The notes: generated by a model not told the origin, from the letters alone. Positions 11,904 through 24,875 are shown, counted from the first letter of the stretch. The stretch: 64,000 nucleotides of DNA from Spinellus fusiger (GCA_025094145.1 JALLLS010000023.1:1-64000), one strand, 5' to 3'. Made by a program: numbers and translations.

Positions 11904-14900
11904 ATGGCAAAGAGACAGCTTTTATTTATTACACTACTTGTCATTTTGATTTCTGTCGTTAATGCAACACTCGAGTCCCAAGAACAAGCACACCGGCACA
12001 AAAACATAGTAACTTCAGAGTTATCTATCACTCCATAACTTATATATGATTTTATATTTGTTTATTAGTGTATGAATATTGAGTCTCACCTTCATCAATG
12101 TGAATATGTTAAAAAAGCGTGTCAAGGATACAGTCAAGTCTTTCTTCAGTTCTACTACTGTTCAACATTATGGAAACCCGTATTAGTTCTTATCATGGTA
12201 AATTAAACCTGCCTCTATACAAAGATAGAGCTGACGTACGTATCATACTCTACATCAGTGCTGTGGATTACTACTGTTATTTGGTGCTGTTAGTGTTGCT
12301 TCGGCTGACTTCTTTTGTAAGCACTAATGCTCATTATCTCATAAGAGCCTAACTTCCTACTTGTACTTTTTGTATCTTAACAGGCCCCAATCTACAGTTT
12401 ATCTCAACAAAACTGCAGCTATCTGAAAGTTTGGTAATGTCATATCGATCTGGTATCACACTAAATGTTGATACATTCATCAAAATTAACAATTATAGGC
12501 AGGTGTAACAATACTTGCCTTTGGTAATGGAAGTCCTGATCTGTTCAGTACTTTTAGGTAAACACAAGATTCATCACTACAGTCTAATACCAAGCAGTGC
12601 CATGGGAGTAGGATCAGGATCACTTGCTATTGGTGAGCTTATAGGTGCAGCATTCTTTATTGTGTCCGTGGTTTCTGGATGTATGGGAATCATTCATCCT
12701 TTTACATCAAAACGAGTTACATTCATGCGTGATGCCACATTTCTTACAGGAGCCATTATTATTATTGCTTATATCATTTACAACCAAAAGATAGAGTGGT
12801 ATCATGGTGTTTTTCTCATTTCTTACTATGTTGTCTATGTATGTGTTGTTATGAGCAGCTTATACTGGGGCAAAAATCCATATCAAACTGTGCTTAAGCA
12901 AGATTGTCCTTGCGAAGAATCACTACTGATTGGAAATAAAAGTGATTCAGTTCATTATGGTAGCGACAAAAAGAACAAGAAAGTAAAGCCACCAAAACTA
13001 CATATACCAGATCATGGCTTTCATGACTCTACAAATACAACTGACCAAGAACCACCGCTGGGTTCTATTATTAGACCTGTTTCGCCACTCATGAATAGTC
13101 GATCTCCAAACCATATCAGGTCACGGCCTCTGTCTAGCAGATCAATAAGCAGTGATTCTCTGTCTATACATTCTTCCAAGCGTACAATGACACCACGTGT
13201 TGGTATGAGGCCCTCAGTGTTCAATGCCATTGATGTAATATAATACAGCCCCAAAAAGCTCAACTGTAATTCATTAGATTTTAACCATATTGTATAGTTT
13301 CATGAACAAGTGTCAAATATTTTGAAGGCCAACAGCTCCACTACATTGAATAGAAACTCTTATTCTGATGAAGTATATGATGATATGTCTACTCAAAGGC
13401 GTCCAAAGTTGTATATTCAAAGCCCATCGTCACCTCCATCTTCTCAACTAAAGATCTCTCAACATCGGCAACAGCCTCATTCTTCTGAATTCATTAACAT
13501 ATTCCAAGACCCTAATGACTATTCCAGCCAGAAATCATCGTTAACACCCTTTCCTTCCAGTAGTAGAATTGATATGAAATCATATATGTCAAGTCCTGGA
13601 TCACAACATAATATATCTATTATTCCAGAGATTCGTCTTGATCCACCTAATTTACAGGATGACTCACCACCATCTATGTACAAAGACATAATCAGTAAAA
13701 GTAGTCCTAGTCAACTACCATTATCTCAAAGCTCATTCTTGAACATAACTCCTGCTCTTGAGCGATCTTTATCAAGTGCTAGTTTGAATGCCGACTGGAT
13801 TCCATTTCATGCCACTTTGCCCAATGCCAGCAAAACCAATGAAAAGTTGTCCATATTAAACTCGCTGTACTCTATATTCTCCCTCAGAAATACATTCTTT
13901 ATACATCAAGAAATAAGAGAGATGCTGTTTCCTACACTACAGTATTGGAGTGAAAAAACTATTTTTGCAAAAATAAGTGCTATTTTTGCTGTACCTATTG
14001 TACTACTATTTACGTTGACACTGCCTGTCGCCGAGTGTGAAGAAATAGTCAAGGAAATACCTATTAGTAGCGCCTGTTCAATACAGAATGATGTGAAAGA
14101 CAGCGACCGAACATCAATGGTATACCTTGCTGTACCACATTTAGATGAAATGTATGATAGTTCATTTGAACTTAATTGTACAAAATCACAACAACCTCGT
14201 TGGTGTAAATGGTTGCTAGTACTACAGACTATTAATTCATCAGTATTTGTTACTGTTATTATGGCTGGTAAATAATGACTTTTATTTATCATATAATTTA
14301 CTGATGACTTTCTTTTTTTCTTATGTTATTATTACTTAGGAAATGGGTGGTTTCCTTTTGCTAATGTTATTTATGGAGTGGGAGTGGGGTGCTCAATATC
14401 CCTAATGATATATATTTATGCCCCTTCAGCACACCCTCCAACATGGTATCCTTATATTTCATTTGCAGGATTTATTATTGCACTTCATTGGGTTTTTATA
14501 TTAGCCAATACAATGGTGGGACTGCTGCAGGTAATTTATCATTCTTATGCGCATTGCTTTCTTTAACATTGAAATTTCTGGATTTTATTAGGCAATTGGA
14601 ATTATTTTTCATCTTAGCGATGCTATTATGGGACTGACAATATTTGCGCTGGTAACTAATTATAACCTTTTTCTATTATAACATGCCTAATGATATCTTT
14701 ACATTCTTAGGGAAATAGTTTAGGGGATTTAGTAACAAACACAGCTATTGCAGAGGTATTTATTATTATTATTATTATTATTAACAACGCTCAAACCTCT
14801 ATGTCATAGATGGGCCTTCCAACCATGGCCATATCTGCCTGCTATGCGGGTCCTCTATTAAGTAATAAGTGGAAAGAAATAGACATGAAAATGTACTTAC

Positions 14901-15173
14901 ATACCTCTTATCTTGTTTAATTTAGACATGGTATTGGGAGTAGGGATCTCTTCAACTTATCAGATATGGAAAACAGGACAAGCTTACCCATTAGAAGTCT
15001 CACCTACTATATTAATTTCTGCTGCTGGTCTTGTCTTGGTACTCGTCAGTACTATTGTTATTACAAGCTTAAATGGTTACCGCATTGATGTTAAGCTTGG
15101 GTGGTGGTTGATCTTCGTTTATTCTACTTGTTGCTTGACTGGTATCCTAATTGAGTTCCGTGTGTTTGGATAG
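11904..15173 (+). CDS. Cation/Ca2+ exchanger, NCLX-like (Na_Ca_ex family)
   Basis: A membrane antiporter of the CaCA superfamily, closest in layout to mitochondrial/vacuolar NCLX and fungal YDL206W-type proteins. Twelve exons join in frame (11904-12008, 12069-12197, 12259-12316, 12384-12433, 12499-12557, 12598-13234, 13298-14267, 14340-14530, 14592-14651, 14711-14755, 14810-14861, 14926-15173) to give about 867 aa. There is an N-terminal signal-like hydrophobic stretch, then a Cys-containing luminal segment with paired Cys. The alpha-1 repeat (AFGNGSPDLFST, near residue 120) and alpha-2 repeat (GNSLGDLVTNTAIAE, near 754) hold the ion-binding acidic residues. Between them is a long Ser/Pro-rich hydrophilic loop (about residues 290-580), probably cytosolic and regulatory. 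The intron at 12558-12597 is only 40 nt. Ion and compartment are inferred from family. Confidence 0.9.
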
Positions 15174-15644
15174 TCACTTTGTTTGTTGTACACTTCCAAT
15201 CTTAGTATGATCTCTTACTCTTTGATCAATCAAAACAAAATAAAGCCACTCTATGAACTAATTTTGATATTATAAACATCGACAGCAAGTTGGAATCAGT
15301 AATGAGATCAATATATATTTATTTATATAAAACTGATAGAAATTCATTGCTTTTCAAAATATTTCTATCATCAGTTTTAAGCCTAGACAATAAATAGACG
15401 ATAAAATCAGCACGTGAGTTGCATAAACTTCTCTTTCCGCCCATACCTTCTTCCCCTATCCTACTTCATTTACAAAAAAAAACACTTCATACCAGATCAA
15501 AAGCACTACCTTCTCTTTATCGGAATATGAACACATAGCAATAGAGCAAGCATATGCTTGAGCTTGTACTCCACGTGACTTTTCTATCAAAACGCGATTC
15601 TTTTAGGTCTCGCAAGTTTCTACTTGTTGTTTGCACACATTGTC
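15174..15644. other. Spacer and probable promoter of the SET1-like gene
   Basis: AT-rich, no ORF. A near-palindromic pair around 15325-15375 (ATAGAAATTCATTG / ATTTCTATCATCAG) could form a stem downstream of the exchanger gene. Two CACGTG/CACGTGA-type E-boxes (about 15411 and 15572) lie before the SET gene, but factor binding is not shown. Confidence 0.4.
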
Positions 15645-17873
15645 ATGACATCGTTACCAACCCAACAAATAAGCGCAAAAAGTAAGTAGTTATCTTTTTT
15701 TTTTAAAATCAACGCTGTGCATGTGAATGAGTCATGGCAACAGATCTAGAACCCAATGACGAATGAGGTTTCAACACGGTAGTCTTTTATTACTATATTA
15801 TTATTATTATTATTTAGAAAAGTGTTTTCCGCGTACTATTCGTTCTTACTCTTTAATAGTGTCTTCAGTTGTTTCAGTAACAACTCCACCCAGAACTCCT
15901 ATTCCAACTGCAGTACCTCCAAGTCCAACTAATAGCCATGTCATCCGCAAGGCAAGTTGTCATGTCTCATTCAAACTTTTTACCAGTCTAATTTGCAAAA
16001 CATAGGTATTGCCATTACCCATGATGGCCATGACCAACCCTCTCAACCCAACATGGCCAAACACTGAGGTTATTATTCTCAATGAAATTAGTGGTCGTCC
16101 TCAAACTGGCAGTCTACCTTCGCTTCAAACTATTGTTCAGTCTGAGACCGCGACTGTCGTTGAATCAACTGGGCGTAAGCGCAGACAAGGATGTAGTGTC
16201 CTCCAAGAGTCTGTGACTGCTCAAAAACGCAGGAAGCGCAACACTGATCAATTTCTGTCTTCTCTTTTTGGTGGCCAGGCCTCCGCTTTGGCCCTGCCTA
16301 CCTTCAAACCAAACGAGCCCCTCCCAGCTCCTAAAAACAAGAAAGTTCTCAAGGAGGAAGAAATATCTAGTAATTCGCAATTATCACAGTTGAATATTGT
16401 GTCTGGGTGTACTCAGTCTTTCAAGTCAACACATAGTGTGAAAAGAAAGGAAAATGCTGTTGAGCTCTTTTCCAAAATAGTTCAGGCAGATACCTCTAAT
16501 GAGACTAAGCGCCAAAATAGCAATAACAGAACAAGATATGTGTCATTAGATCAATATATGCCTATAAATAAGAACGAGAAACGAGCAGATAAGCGCCAAG
16601 ATGTTCACTACAGCACAAAAGAGATGCCATCAGAGCACGAGGTGCTGAACAAGAATAAGGGAAAGAAAATGGCCAAGTGCCAAGATACTAATATTAGTAC
16701 AGAGGAGTCTCCATTAGAACAAGATATACTTAACAGTAAGAATGAAAAGACGGTTAAGTACTCAAAAGACAAGAAGAGTGAAAAGCATCAACAAAAGGAA
16801 AAGCATAAGCCTGCAATTTGGATGCTAGTAACAATTCCTCCAACTGCTGAAGAGATAGCAGCCGAAGCATCCAGAAGAAAAAAGCTCTTAAGTGATGATT
16901 CAGAAGATGAAGATGAAGCACTGTGTCATAGCGCATTGCACGGAGGAATGACCGATGCAGAAATGAAGAATAACCCATTTAACCAAGTAGATGATGCTGA
17001 AGACTACAGATATCTTTGTGCAGCTCTTCTTGAGTACAGAACTGGCATTCCTTTCTCTCCAAGTAAGTTTTATCAATTTATATCAATTTAATTAAACTTT
17101 CTAATAGAAAGAGATACCGAGCATATTACCTGTTCACGCACACAAAACTTTAAAGATACAGTTTTAAATAGGAAGTCCACTGAATCACACCAAGAACAAG
17201 TGACAGCACCAGTAATAGTAGCAGCAGCAAGCTCTAATGCACGTGCCAATCGTCTGGCCAACAGACACTCTTTTTCAGAGCGTTCTGCTAGAAAGAGAGC
17301 TGCTGGTGACCATGAAGTTATTAAGATCAATCACTTGAAGAACAGAAAGAAGCAGATGAGATTTGCCAAGTCACCTATTCACGACTGGGGCATGTTTGCC
17401 GAAGAGCCAATCAAAGCCAATGATATGGTCATTGAGTACGTCGGAGAAGTAATTCGTAGTGAAGTCGCTGAAAAGCGTGAAAAGCAGTACGAACGCTCTG
17501 GTATTGGAAGTAGCTATCTTTTCCGTATTGACGAAGATACTGTTATTGATGCTACCAAGAAAGGAAACGTAGCTCGATTCATTAACCACTGCTGTACTGT
17601 AAGTAGCTATTCCTCTTATCATATTGTATCTCATTCTTTATCTTTTAGCCTAACTGCGTGACAAAAATTGTCACAGTCGACAAAAAAAAGCGCATTGTAA
17701 TTTATGCAAAGCGTGATATTATGCCTGGAGAAGAAATTACGTACGATTACAAGTTTCCCATAGAGGCTGAAAAAATACCATGCCATTGTGGAAGCCCACA
17801 GTGCAAGGGAACGTAAGTAAATATATTCAATCAGTTTGGCTTACCAACTATTTTATTTTGTAGTCTTAATTAG
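15645..17873 (+). CDS. SET1: SET1-like histone H3-K4 methyltransferase
   Basis: Transfers methyl groups from SAM to histone H3 Lys4 as the COMPASS catalytic subunit. Six exons (15645-15681, 15818-15951, 16006-17062, 17108-17598, 17649-17812, 17864-17873) give about 630 aa. The C-terminal third (about residue 490 on) is a SET1-class SET domain: [57 protein letters not shown], then YDYKFP and a post-SET C-H-C...C cluster ending three residues from the stop. The N-terminal half is low-complexity, Lys/Ser-rich. No RRM domain was recognised, so the protein is shorter than yeast Set1. Intron 2 uses a GC donor (GCAAGT at 15952). The first exon is the weakest part of the model. Confidence 0.88.
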
Positions 17874-19742
17874 AGTACCCACACTATGAAATCTAAGTGC
17901 CTTTAAAAAGAAGAGGAGAAATGTAATTAAGTACTAGATGTTACCTTTAATAATCATTTACTGATCATGTTTAACTTAAATAGATCTTATATTCTATCTC
18001 CATATGCTTGTCTTTTTGTATGTAAGTGTTAGTCATATGACTTTAGTTTATTACTTACTAATAATTCATTTGTTTTTTAATAGATACTTTGTTCTCTCCC
18101 TCTCTTATAACAGTCTTTTTTTATATTATTTGACACAGAAAAAGTGTAAGTCCCAATCAATTCATTTCACATTATTATTTACACCTTACTCTCAAATCTT
18201 TTCAGATGGTTTGCGTGATTATTTTCCCTGACTATTATTGGCCTTATCCTTATACGTACAAAAGCATCTCTCTGTATACTATGTAAATCTTGTCAAGCAT
18301 ATTGCGTGTACAAAAAACGCCTTCTGCTGTCCTCCTGTCTGTTATTTTCTTGTCTCCTGTCTTCTTGTTTATTGTTGGCCTCCTCAGTATACATAAAAAG
18401 CATCTCTCTGTATACTATGTACATTTCATCAAACATTTTCTGTGTACAAAAAAAATAATCTCTTATTATTTTCCTATCTCTTGTTGATTCTATTCATGTG
18501 CTTGTAAAATTCATTTGTCATTTTAACACTTTCTAAAGTCTCTCTCACTTGCTCTATACTATTAGAAATCTGCAAACAACATGTTGATATATATTATAGT
18601 TTAAGAAGTTTTGTCAATAGTTTTACAAACACAATATTTACATATCTATATGAATATATGAATATATATTAGATCAGTAAGACCTTTTCAAATCATAACC
18701 TTATACCAAGAACCAGAACCAGAAACAGAAAAAATATCAAATGAAAATTCTAGTTTAGAGATAACTATAGTATTTGAAGTTTATGTTATATATTATGAAC
18801 ACATAATTAATAGAGAAAATTTTTGCTCATATGATTATTACTATAAATGAGCTCCAATACATTATTCCCGGAAACACTATACTTTCTCAGAAAATAAGAC
18901 TTTACAACTGTATATTCTATTATAAAGAGGTTTTTATTTATTTAAACAAGTTTTCAGTTTATAATCTAAATGTCGGCCAAATTTCTAAAGATCTTTCAAA
19001 TATACTGTGCCATATTTTCTCTGAAAAAGTACAGTGTTTCTGGAAATTGCGTATTGAATATTGAATATATCATTAAATCTGGTTTATAGTTTTGTTTATG
19101 AAACAAATAATGAATACAAAATAAAACTGTTATTTATGTATATAAAATTATTTATTTCATTTACATTTATATACAATAAATATAGAAAGATATTATATAA
19201 TTAAGGTTATATATAATCTGATAAAAATATTGTTAACTCTATTATAGCTGTGTCTATAAATGTTTCAAGTAACTGTCTTAGTTAATATAGTAGACGCTAT
19301 TCATTTAAAAAATTATAAAATAGATAAATTATATAGACAGCAGTACTTATAGATATATAACTATTTTATAGATACATTAGGATATTTATTCAATGAATCT
19401 TTGTCTGTAATTCTACTGTTTTTTCCCTCTGATTTTCTTAACTTTATATCTAAAGAATTCATACAGTTGTAGCAATGGTAAGATAAAGTATAAAAAAAAC
19501 GTATAAAAATATACTAAATAATCTTCTTTCCCTTCCTTTTCCTCCTTCCTTCCCTACAACTCTATAAGAATATATATAAAAGCATTCATATTATGCCATT
19601 AGAATAAGTATGAACAATTATTATATATAAAAAGGCTAGACATGTAGAAAAAATTATGGAAATAGTATATTCATAGATAAATATAGGTTAATTTTAATAC
19701 ACTTATTTCATCGGAGAATATCAAAGACCATCATATTTAATT
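17874..19742. other. AT-rich region with a local tandem duplication
   Basis: No gene was recognised. It is very AT-rich from 18500 to 19740, with the duplicated segment annotated separately. Confidence 0.5.
18238..18452 (+). repeat. Diverged tandem duplication, ~135-bp period
   Basis: The block AAAGCATCTCTCTGTATACT followed by ATGTA(A/C)AT...TGTGTACAAAAAA occurs at about 18260-18316 and again at about 18395-18450. The preceding TTGGCCT...TATAC segment is also repeated. The two units differ by point changes. Origin unknown. Confidence 0.65.
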
Positions 19743-19744
19743 CT

Positions 19745-20632
19745 AATTGAATAGTAAATTAGAAACCGTCTATTTGACTGAAGTGTGTCATATACCTCAA
19801 GACTGGTATTAGTTTTGTATATTCGCAGAAACCCTATACAAACAATTGCATATCATTTGAAAAATAATAATGATGCAGGCGTGGATATTTGCCGTAGCAC
19901 ATTTCTAAAATATATGAATGAACTCGGGGTTTTTTATGCTCACTATCAAGACTACCTGATATGACACTTACTCACAAGCAAAGACGATTGAAATGGTGTA
20001 AAAACAAGGTGGATTGGCCAGTGGAGAGGTGGAGTAACGCTGTTTGGTCTGATGAACCTTGTTTTACAGTTGTGGGCAATGATAAAGGGACTAGAGTGAT
20101 TAAGAAAAAAGGTGAAAGGTATGAGAAGCGTCATACGCAAAGAACATACAAGTATGGCAAGGGTTCAGTCATAGTGTGGGGTTGCTTTTGGCGTGGAGGT
20201 GTAAGACCTCTTTTACTCTTGGAGGGATCAGTTAATCAAGACAAGTATGTCAATGTACTTGCTAAATAATTTCTTCCCTGGTTCCAAAAATTGCAAGAGG
20301 ACCTCAATGAGACCATGTTCTTCCAAGAAGACGGTACTCCTTGCCACACAGAAACATATAGTAGATGGTACAAACAAGAGAGATTTATGATTAAAGGTTT
20401 CGATTTTTGGCCTGCAAAAAGTCTATATCTTAACCCAATTGAGCATGTATGGGCCTATCTTGGAAAAAAAATCGAGCCGCGTCAAACAAGCATAACCAAT
20501 GCAAAACAGTTTGAACGATGCTTGTGTGATAAATGGGAGAAGATCCCAAATGAATTTCTGGGAAACTTAGTCGATAGTATGCCAAGGAGATGCTCCTCTG
20601 TGAGAAATAAATACTTTGCTACAAAGTACTGA
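19745..20632 (+). pseudogene. Tc1/mariner-type transposase, degenerate (DD34E-like)
   Basis: Cut-and-paste transposase remnant. An N-terminal helix-turn-helix part can be traced in broken frames at about 19830-19960. The catalytic part is in two ORFs, 19961-20269 and 20291-20632, separated by one stop. The DDE triad is visible: AVWSDEPCF (first Asp), MFFQEDGTPCH (second Asp) and NPIEHVWAYL (Glu), with about 34 residues between the last two. The C-terminus ends near MPRRCSSVRN, as in other Tc1 members. I could not find terminal inverted repeats, so the element's ends are unknown. Confidence 0.82.
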
Positions 20633-20640
20633 AATTTCTT

Positions 20641-21194
20641 TCATAATAACAATGTAGACAATCATTTAAAGAACAGCTTTTCCAAATAGTGTGTTATTTT
20701 ATGAACTTTTATTTAGAGGTACAGAGAAAAATGTATTATGAAACTTCACATAATCCATTACAGATGATAAATAATTTTTTCAGTGAGATAACCATATATC
20801 CACAATCTCATCAAAATGATCAACATAATACAAGGCTGTAGTGGATACTAAAGATAATACCAGTGACCAGTGACTTTCATAATAAATATAAGCCTATTAT
20901 TCTGTTTTATTTTATTTATTTAAAATCATAATAATGAAAGCTCTTGTTTAACTTAAAGTCCATTATCTCCATTGAAGCTATTCTCACAGTTAAGAGAAAG
21001 AGGTGCAGTCTAAATAATAAATTAAAAGCTGAATTCTTTTTGTATTTTATTTTTGACATTGTATTTATCACAGATCAGTTTTGCACTACAGTCAAAAAAT
21101 ATTTGATCAATTTCAAGTTCGTTTATTCCTTTAAAAATTATCCTATATGAGAAATCAATATATCCCCTGAAAAACATACTTGTGCCTTTATGTA
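20641..21194. other. AT-rich spacer
   Basis: No gene or RNA recognised between the two transposase remnants. Confidence 0.5.
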
Positions 21195-22557
21195 AAGTGA
21201 CCCGACAAATGTAATCGATGGTTTCAGATTCCGGGTTATTTTTATACAAAAAATAATAAACATTATTCTTTCTTTCTTAATAACAATTCTTTTTCTTATA
21301 ATGCCTGACTCATCCAACACCGTGAACATCTTCACCAAGACCCCCGAGATGTATGGGAAATAGACAAGCCTCGAGACTCGTTCAGCCATTCTCTATAAGG
21401 TGCTGAACATGAACAACACTCTAGCCGAGACATCTCGTATGTTTAATGTTCCTCCCACCACTGTAGGGGACATTGTGAGACACTTCAAGAAGACAGGCTT
21501 GGTATTACCTTCTCCCAAGAGTGGCCGACGAATAAAGTTAGACGACAGGACCCTCCGGTGGTTGAGAAGAGCAGTAGTCAGTGATTCTCATCAGGCCAAG
21601 GAAGCCATTAGGGCAAACATGGCCATCAAGGTATCAGACAAGACTCTGAAAAGGTACCTTGATGAAATGGACTTTTACTCTTTCAGTCCAGTGGTGATGC
21701 CTCGTTTCACCAAGAAACATATAGAGGCAAGGCTCCAGTGGGCCCATGAGCACGGGGGTTGGACCTATGAGCAGTGGCAAGGGGTCGTCTGATCCGATGA
21801 GTCCAGAGTAGAACTGATGAGCTATGGCAGGGGCGCAAAAGTCATCAGGCAGCCTGGTAAGGCCTTTGAGCCTAAGAATGTCCTAGAGATGAGGAAGTTT
21901 GGAGGTGGTGGAGTGATGGTATGGTATGGGGCTGTTTCAGTGGGGAGGGTGTTGGGAGATGGATCGTAGTGGAGGTCAGGATACACTCCGCCAAGTACAT
22001 CAATGCCTTGGGAGAAGCCTACTGCCCCGAGCTCGAATGTCTCTCTATCCTAAACTCTGGAGTCAGTTACCACCTACAGGAGGACAATGCTAGACCCCAT
22101 ACGAGCAAGGCAACTCGTGAATAGAAGGCAGCAAAGAGTGTGGAAACTCTTCCTTACTGGCCCTCACAATACTGATCTCGATCCAATTGAGCATCTATGG
22201 GCCCATCTCAAGAAGGTTATCAGGAAGGACAGAAGTGTATACCACCAAGGAGAAGTTGGAGGCGGCCCTGATGCTGGAGTGGGGTAAAATATCGAAAGAA
22301 GTGACAGACACTCTCATTGCCAGCATGGGGCGGAGATGCCAGGCCGTTGTTGATGCCAAGGGTGGCCATAGTGGCTATTAATTAGCCTTGTTATAAAACT
22401 TTTTTCTTGTCTTTTATACACTCTTCTATGTATCTATTGAAAGTTTATGTCTTTACCTAATGAATTCATGAAGTTATAACACTATTAAGATAAAGTATGA
22501 ATATAAAAAAAGAAATCTGTATTTAAAACCATCGATTACATTTGTCGGGTCACTTCT
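21195..22557 (+). mobile_element. Tc1/mariner-like element with intact terminal inverted repeats
   Basis: An inverted repeat of about 30 bp begins AAGTGACCCGACAAATGTAA at 21195 and returns as its reverse complement at about 22526-22555. A TA dinucleotide lies just outside on the left (21193-21194) and within two bases on the right, as expected for TA-targeting elements. The ~1.36-kb length is normal for a full Tc1 element. It encloses one dead transposase gene. Confidence 0.88.
21301..22381 (+). pseudogene. Tc1-like transposase, broken
   Basis: Starts at the ATG at 21301 (MPDSSNTVNIFTKTPEMYG), with a stop at 21361. An HTH-bearing section follows (21400-21792; ETSRMFNVPPTTVGDIVRHF). The catalytic part then includes SDES after a TGA (21790-21792) that replaces the usual Trp, VWGCFSGEGVGRWIVVE, HLQEDNARPHTSKAT and LDPIEHLWAHLKK (DD34E pattern), ending IASMGRRCQAV near 22381. 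At least two stops and two frameshifts (near 21925 and 22130-22190) make it non-functional. A related 5' part lies at 63822-64000. Confidence 0.87.
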
Positions 22558-22920
22558 TATATTTTGGTCTATAATATTTACTTTTTATTCATTAAAGAAG
22601 CGCTCATGGTAGAGAATCAGAACTAAGAGAAAGATTATCATTAAGATAATAGATTTCCATATCTCCCCTTTATTTCTAGTTTTTTTTTAAATAATAATAA
22701 TAATAAAAAAATTTAGCTTATACTGTTTATTATACTGTACTGAATCTCTTATGACTATTCAAGTACTGGGCATTCCATCTCTTTCTCATTTCTGTTATAT
22801 ATATAAATATATATATAAAGGCCCCCTGTCTCCTAAGATGAAAGTATTGCTACAGAGAGGTTGCTTTACACCTGACAGGCCAGATTCTTAACCCTTTTCT
22901 TTTTTCATAAAAAAAAGCGT
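22558..22920. other. AT-rich spacer
   Basis: 3' flank of the kinase gene (minus strand). It contains a (TAATAA)n run near 22690 and a short TA-rich repeat near 22796-22818. No gene seen. Confidence 0.5.
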
Positions 22921-24480
22921 CTAGTAGCTATTCCTTGATGTTCTTCGTGACTCATGAGTATTTACAATATCCTGATCGTCCGTAGTAGTAAGCCCTTGAT
23001 ATTTTTGTGTGCGATGCTTTACATGATTCAACTGCTCATAAAGCATTTGTTGACTCCAAGTATTCTCCATACGACATTTTTTTCTCCCTACAATCTCCAT
23101 AGAAGAAAAGGGCAAAAACTGCTCCTCCATCACCTGTCTCCATCGAGCTTCTTCTGTGACAGGGTGCTCAACATCATCCACAGAATGTTTTCTAGGGTAA
23201 TAAGAGAGAGTATCCAAATATGAGTTCTCCTCATTATCCATATGAGCCACGAACTTGAATGGCTTTCAAATAGACAGGAATCAACAGAAGATAATATCAA
23301 TGTCTGTGCTATGGGATAGCAAGACTCTTTTCTTACCTCGGGCTGATAAGGTGGTTTGCATTGTTTATTTTCGAGTGCAGTCCAGTCAATACCATCAAAC
23401 CAATGATGGACTTTGAACTGTTCAAAGTTATCTAAACCACAGCCTAGTCTGTGAAAAGGAGATTTGTCAAGTAACTTTTTGACCTGTCAGTGATCCTACA
23501 GTCTAGCATCTTACCTTTGTAATCACATCCAGACATTCTTTTGAGCACATTTCGTATGCATGTTGAGGAAACTCTAATGGCTGGTGCACAATGGACTCTA
23601 ATAATGCCTCGTTGGATCCACAATCAAAGGGACGCTTTATAATACATAAGAACAAGACACTACTATGAACACATCTACAGTCTTACCTTGCCAAACAGTA
23701 GTTCATAGGCCAACACACCTAAACTCCACCAATCCACTGAAGTAGAATATCCCTTCTTAGCAATCATTTCAGGTGCCATATAAGCGGGGGATCCAGCCAT
23801 GGACCACTGTAGAGGATGATGTCGGTCAAAACGAGTGGCAGTGTTCAAATCACTGAGATGGACATGGCCTTCAGCATCCAACAGAATATTCTCTGGCTTT
23901 ATGTCTCTATAAAAACAAGGGGTTTTATGAGATAAGAATAAACAATAAAACATACACAAACTTCTTCTTTCCCCTCCCTCTCTTTTTTCTTTTATGTAGA
24001 TAGGCTATTATTTACCGGTGGGCTATGCGTTGTTGGTGAAGAGAGGCAAGACCCAGGGCTATTTCTGCCATATAGAAGCGGACCTGTAACTCAGACAATG
24101 GGCCTGTCTGTGTCAACTGAAAACGGAGGTCGCCCCCCGCCATCACATCTAACACTAGGAAGAAGTGCTCCTCATCTTGGAAGGCATAGTGCATCTTCAC
24201 TAGCAGAGTGTGGTGTATATCTTCTAATAAGAACCGTTCTGCAATCACATGGTTGACTGCTTTTCGTCGTATGCATTGGGTTTTGTTAATGGCCTTGAGG
24301 GCAAAGTAGTGCTTGGTCTGCTTGTGCTGGACAAGAAGCACCTTGCCAAGAGCCCCCTTGCCAATCGTACGCAGCAGTCGAAAGTGGTGGAGAGTGACTG
24401 TGTTGTTTAGTGTGTGTCGCATGCAAATGACTACCTCCTGCCTCAATGACTTGCTCATGTTTACAGCAAGTGGCGCCCAT
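22921..24480 (-). CDS. Ser/Thr protein kinase, YANK/STK32-like
   Basis: Six exons (24480-24435, 24397-24016, 23906-23687, 23634-23515, 23474-23337, 23262-22921) give 415 aa. The start [10 protein letters not shown] has Gly2 for N-myristoylation and Cys5/Cys6 for palmitoylation, as in fungal YANK kinases. This start was chosen because splicing a 37-nt intron joins it directly to [19 protein letters not shown]. Kinase motifs are the Gly loop [11 protein letters not shown] Lys in FALKAINK, catalytic loop [14 protein letters not shown] in YMAPEM and DWWSLG. The metal-binding DFG reads DLN (SDLNTATRF); STK32 members have DFN here, so the enzyme is probably active. The C-terminal ~115 residues after the lobe are hydrophilic. 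Likely membrane-attached; substrate unknown. Confidence 0.88.
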
Positions 24481-24875
24481 ACTAGTGCAATAGAAAGCAA
24501 AAGAAGAAGAGGAGGAAAAGACTAAAAGAGAAGAAGAAAAAGAAAAGAAAAAGAGAACAAAAACAGTGAGCACCCCACAGTCCTCTTATTCTATTTTTGT
24601 GTTCATCCGGCCGACGGTGGTTCCAAGGTGTGTTATGAAAAAGGGTTGAGTTATTAGGACGCTGTTTGAGAGAATACTTGGGTTATAGAAAGAGGACTGG
24701 CACACGCACTGTTTATTCTTTCTCTCTCTCTCTACAGTCTTCTCTCTCTTATCTGCTGAAGTTGAATCGACTCTTATGCAGTTTGAGGATTCTTTTTATT
24801 TTTCCTTTATTACTCAACTTCTACGAAATGTTCTTCCACTAAGACAGATCAATACATGTCATAACTACAGACACC
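24481..24875. other. Intergenic region between kinase and ARPC2 (same strand)
   Basis: Purine-rich on the plus strand at 24490-24560, with a (TCTC)n tract near 24717-24740. It serves as the kinase 5' flank and ARPC2 3' flank. No gene seen. Confidence 0.5.

Noticed and set aside
24286..24573. Second long minus-strand ORF over the kinase 5' end
   Set aside because: Only its [15 protein letters not shown] part is real (exon 1). The rest is the shadow frame past a 37-nt intron.
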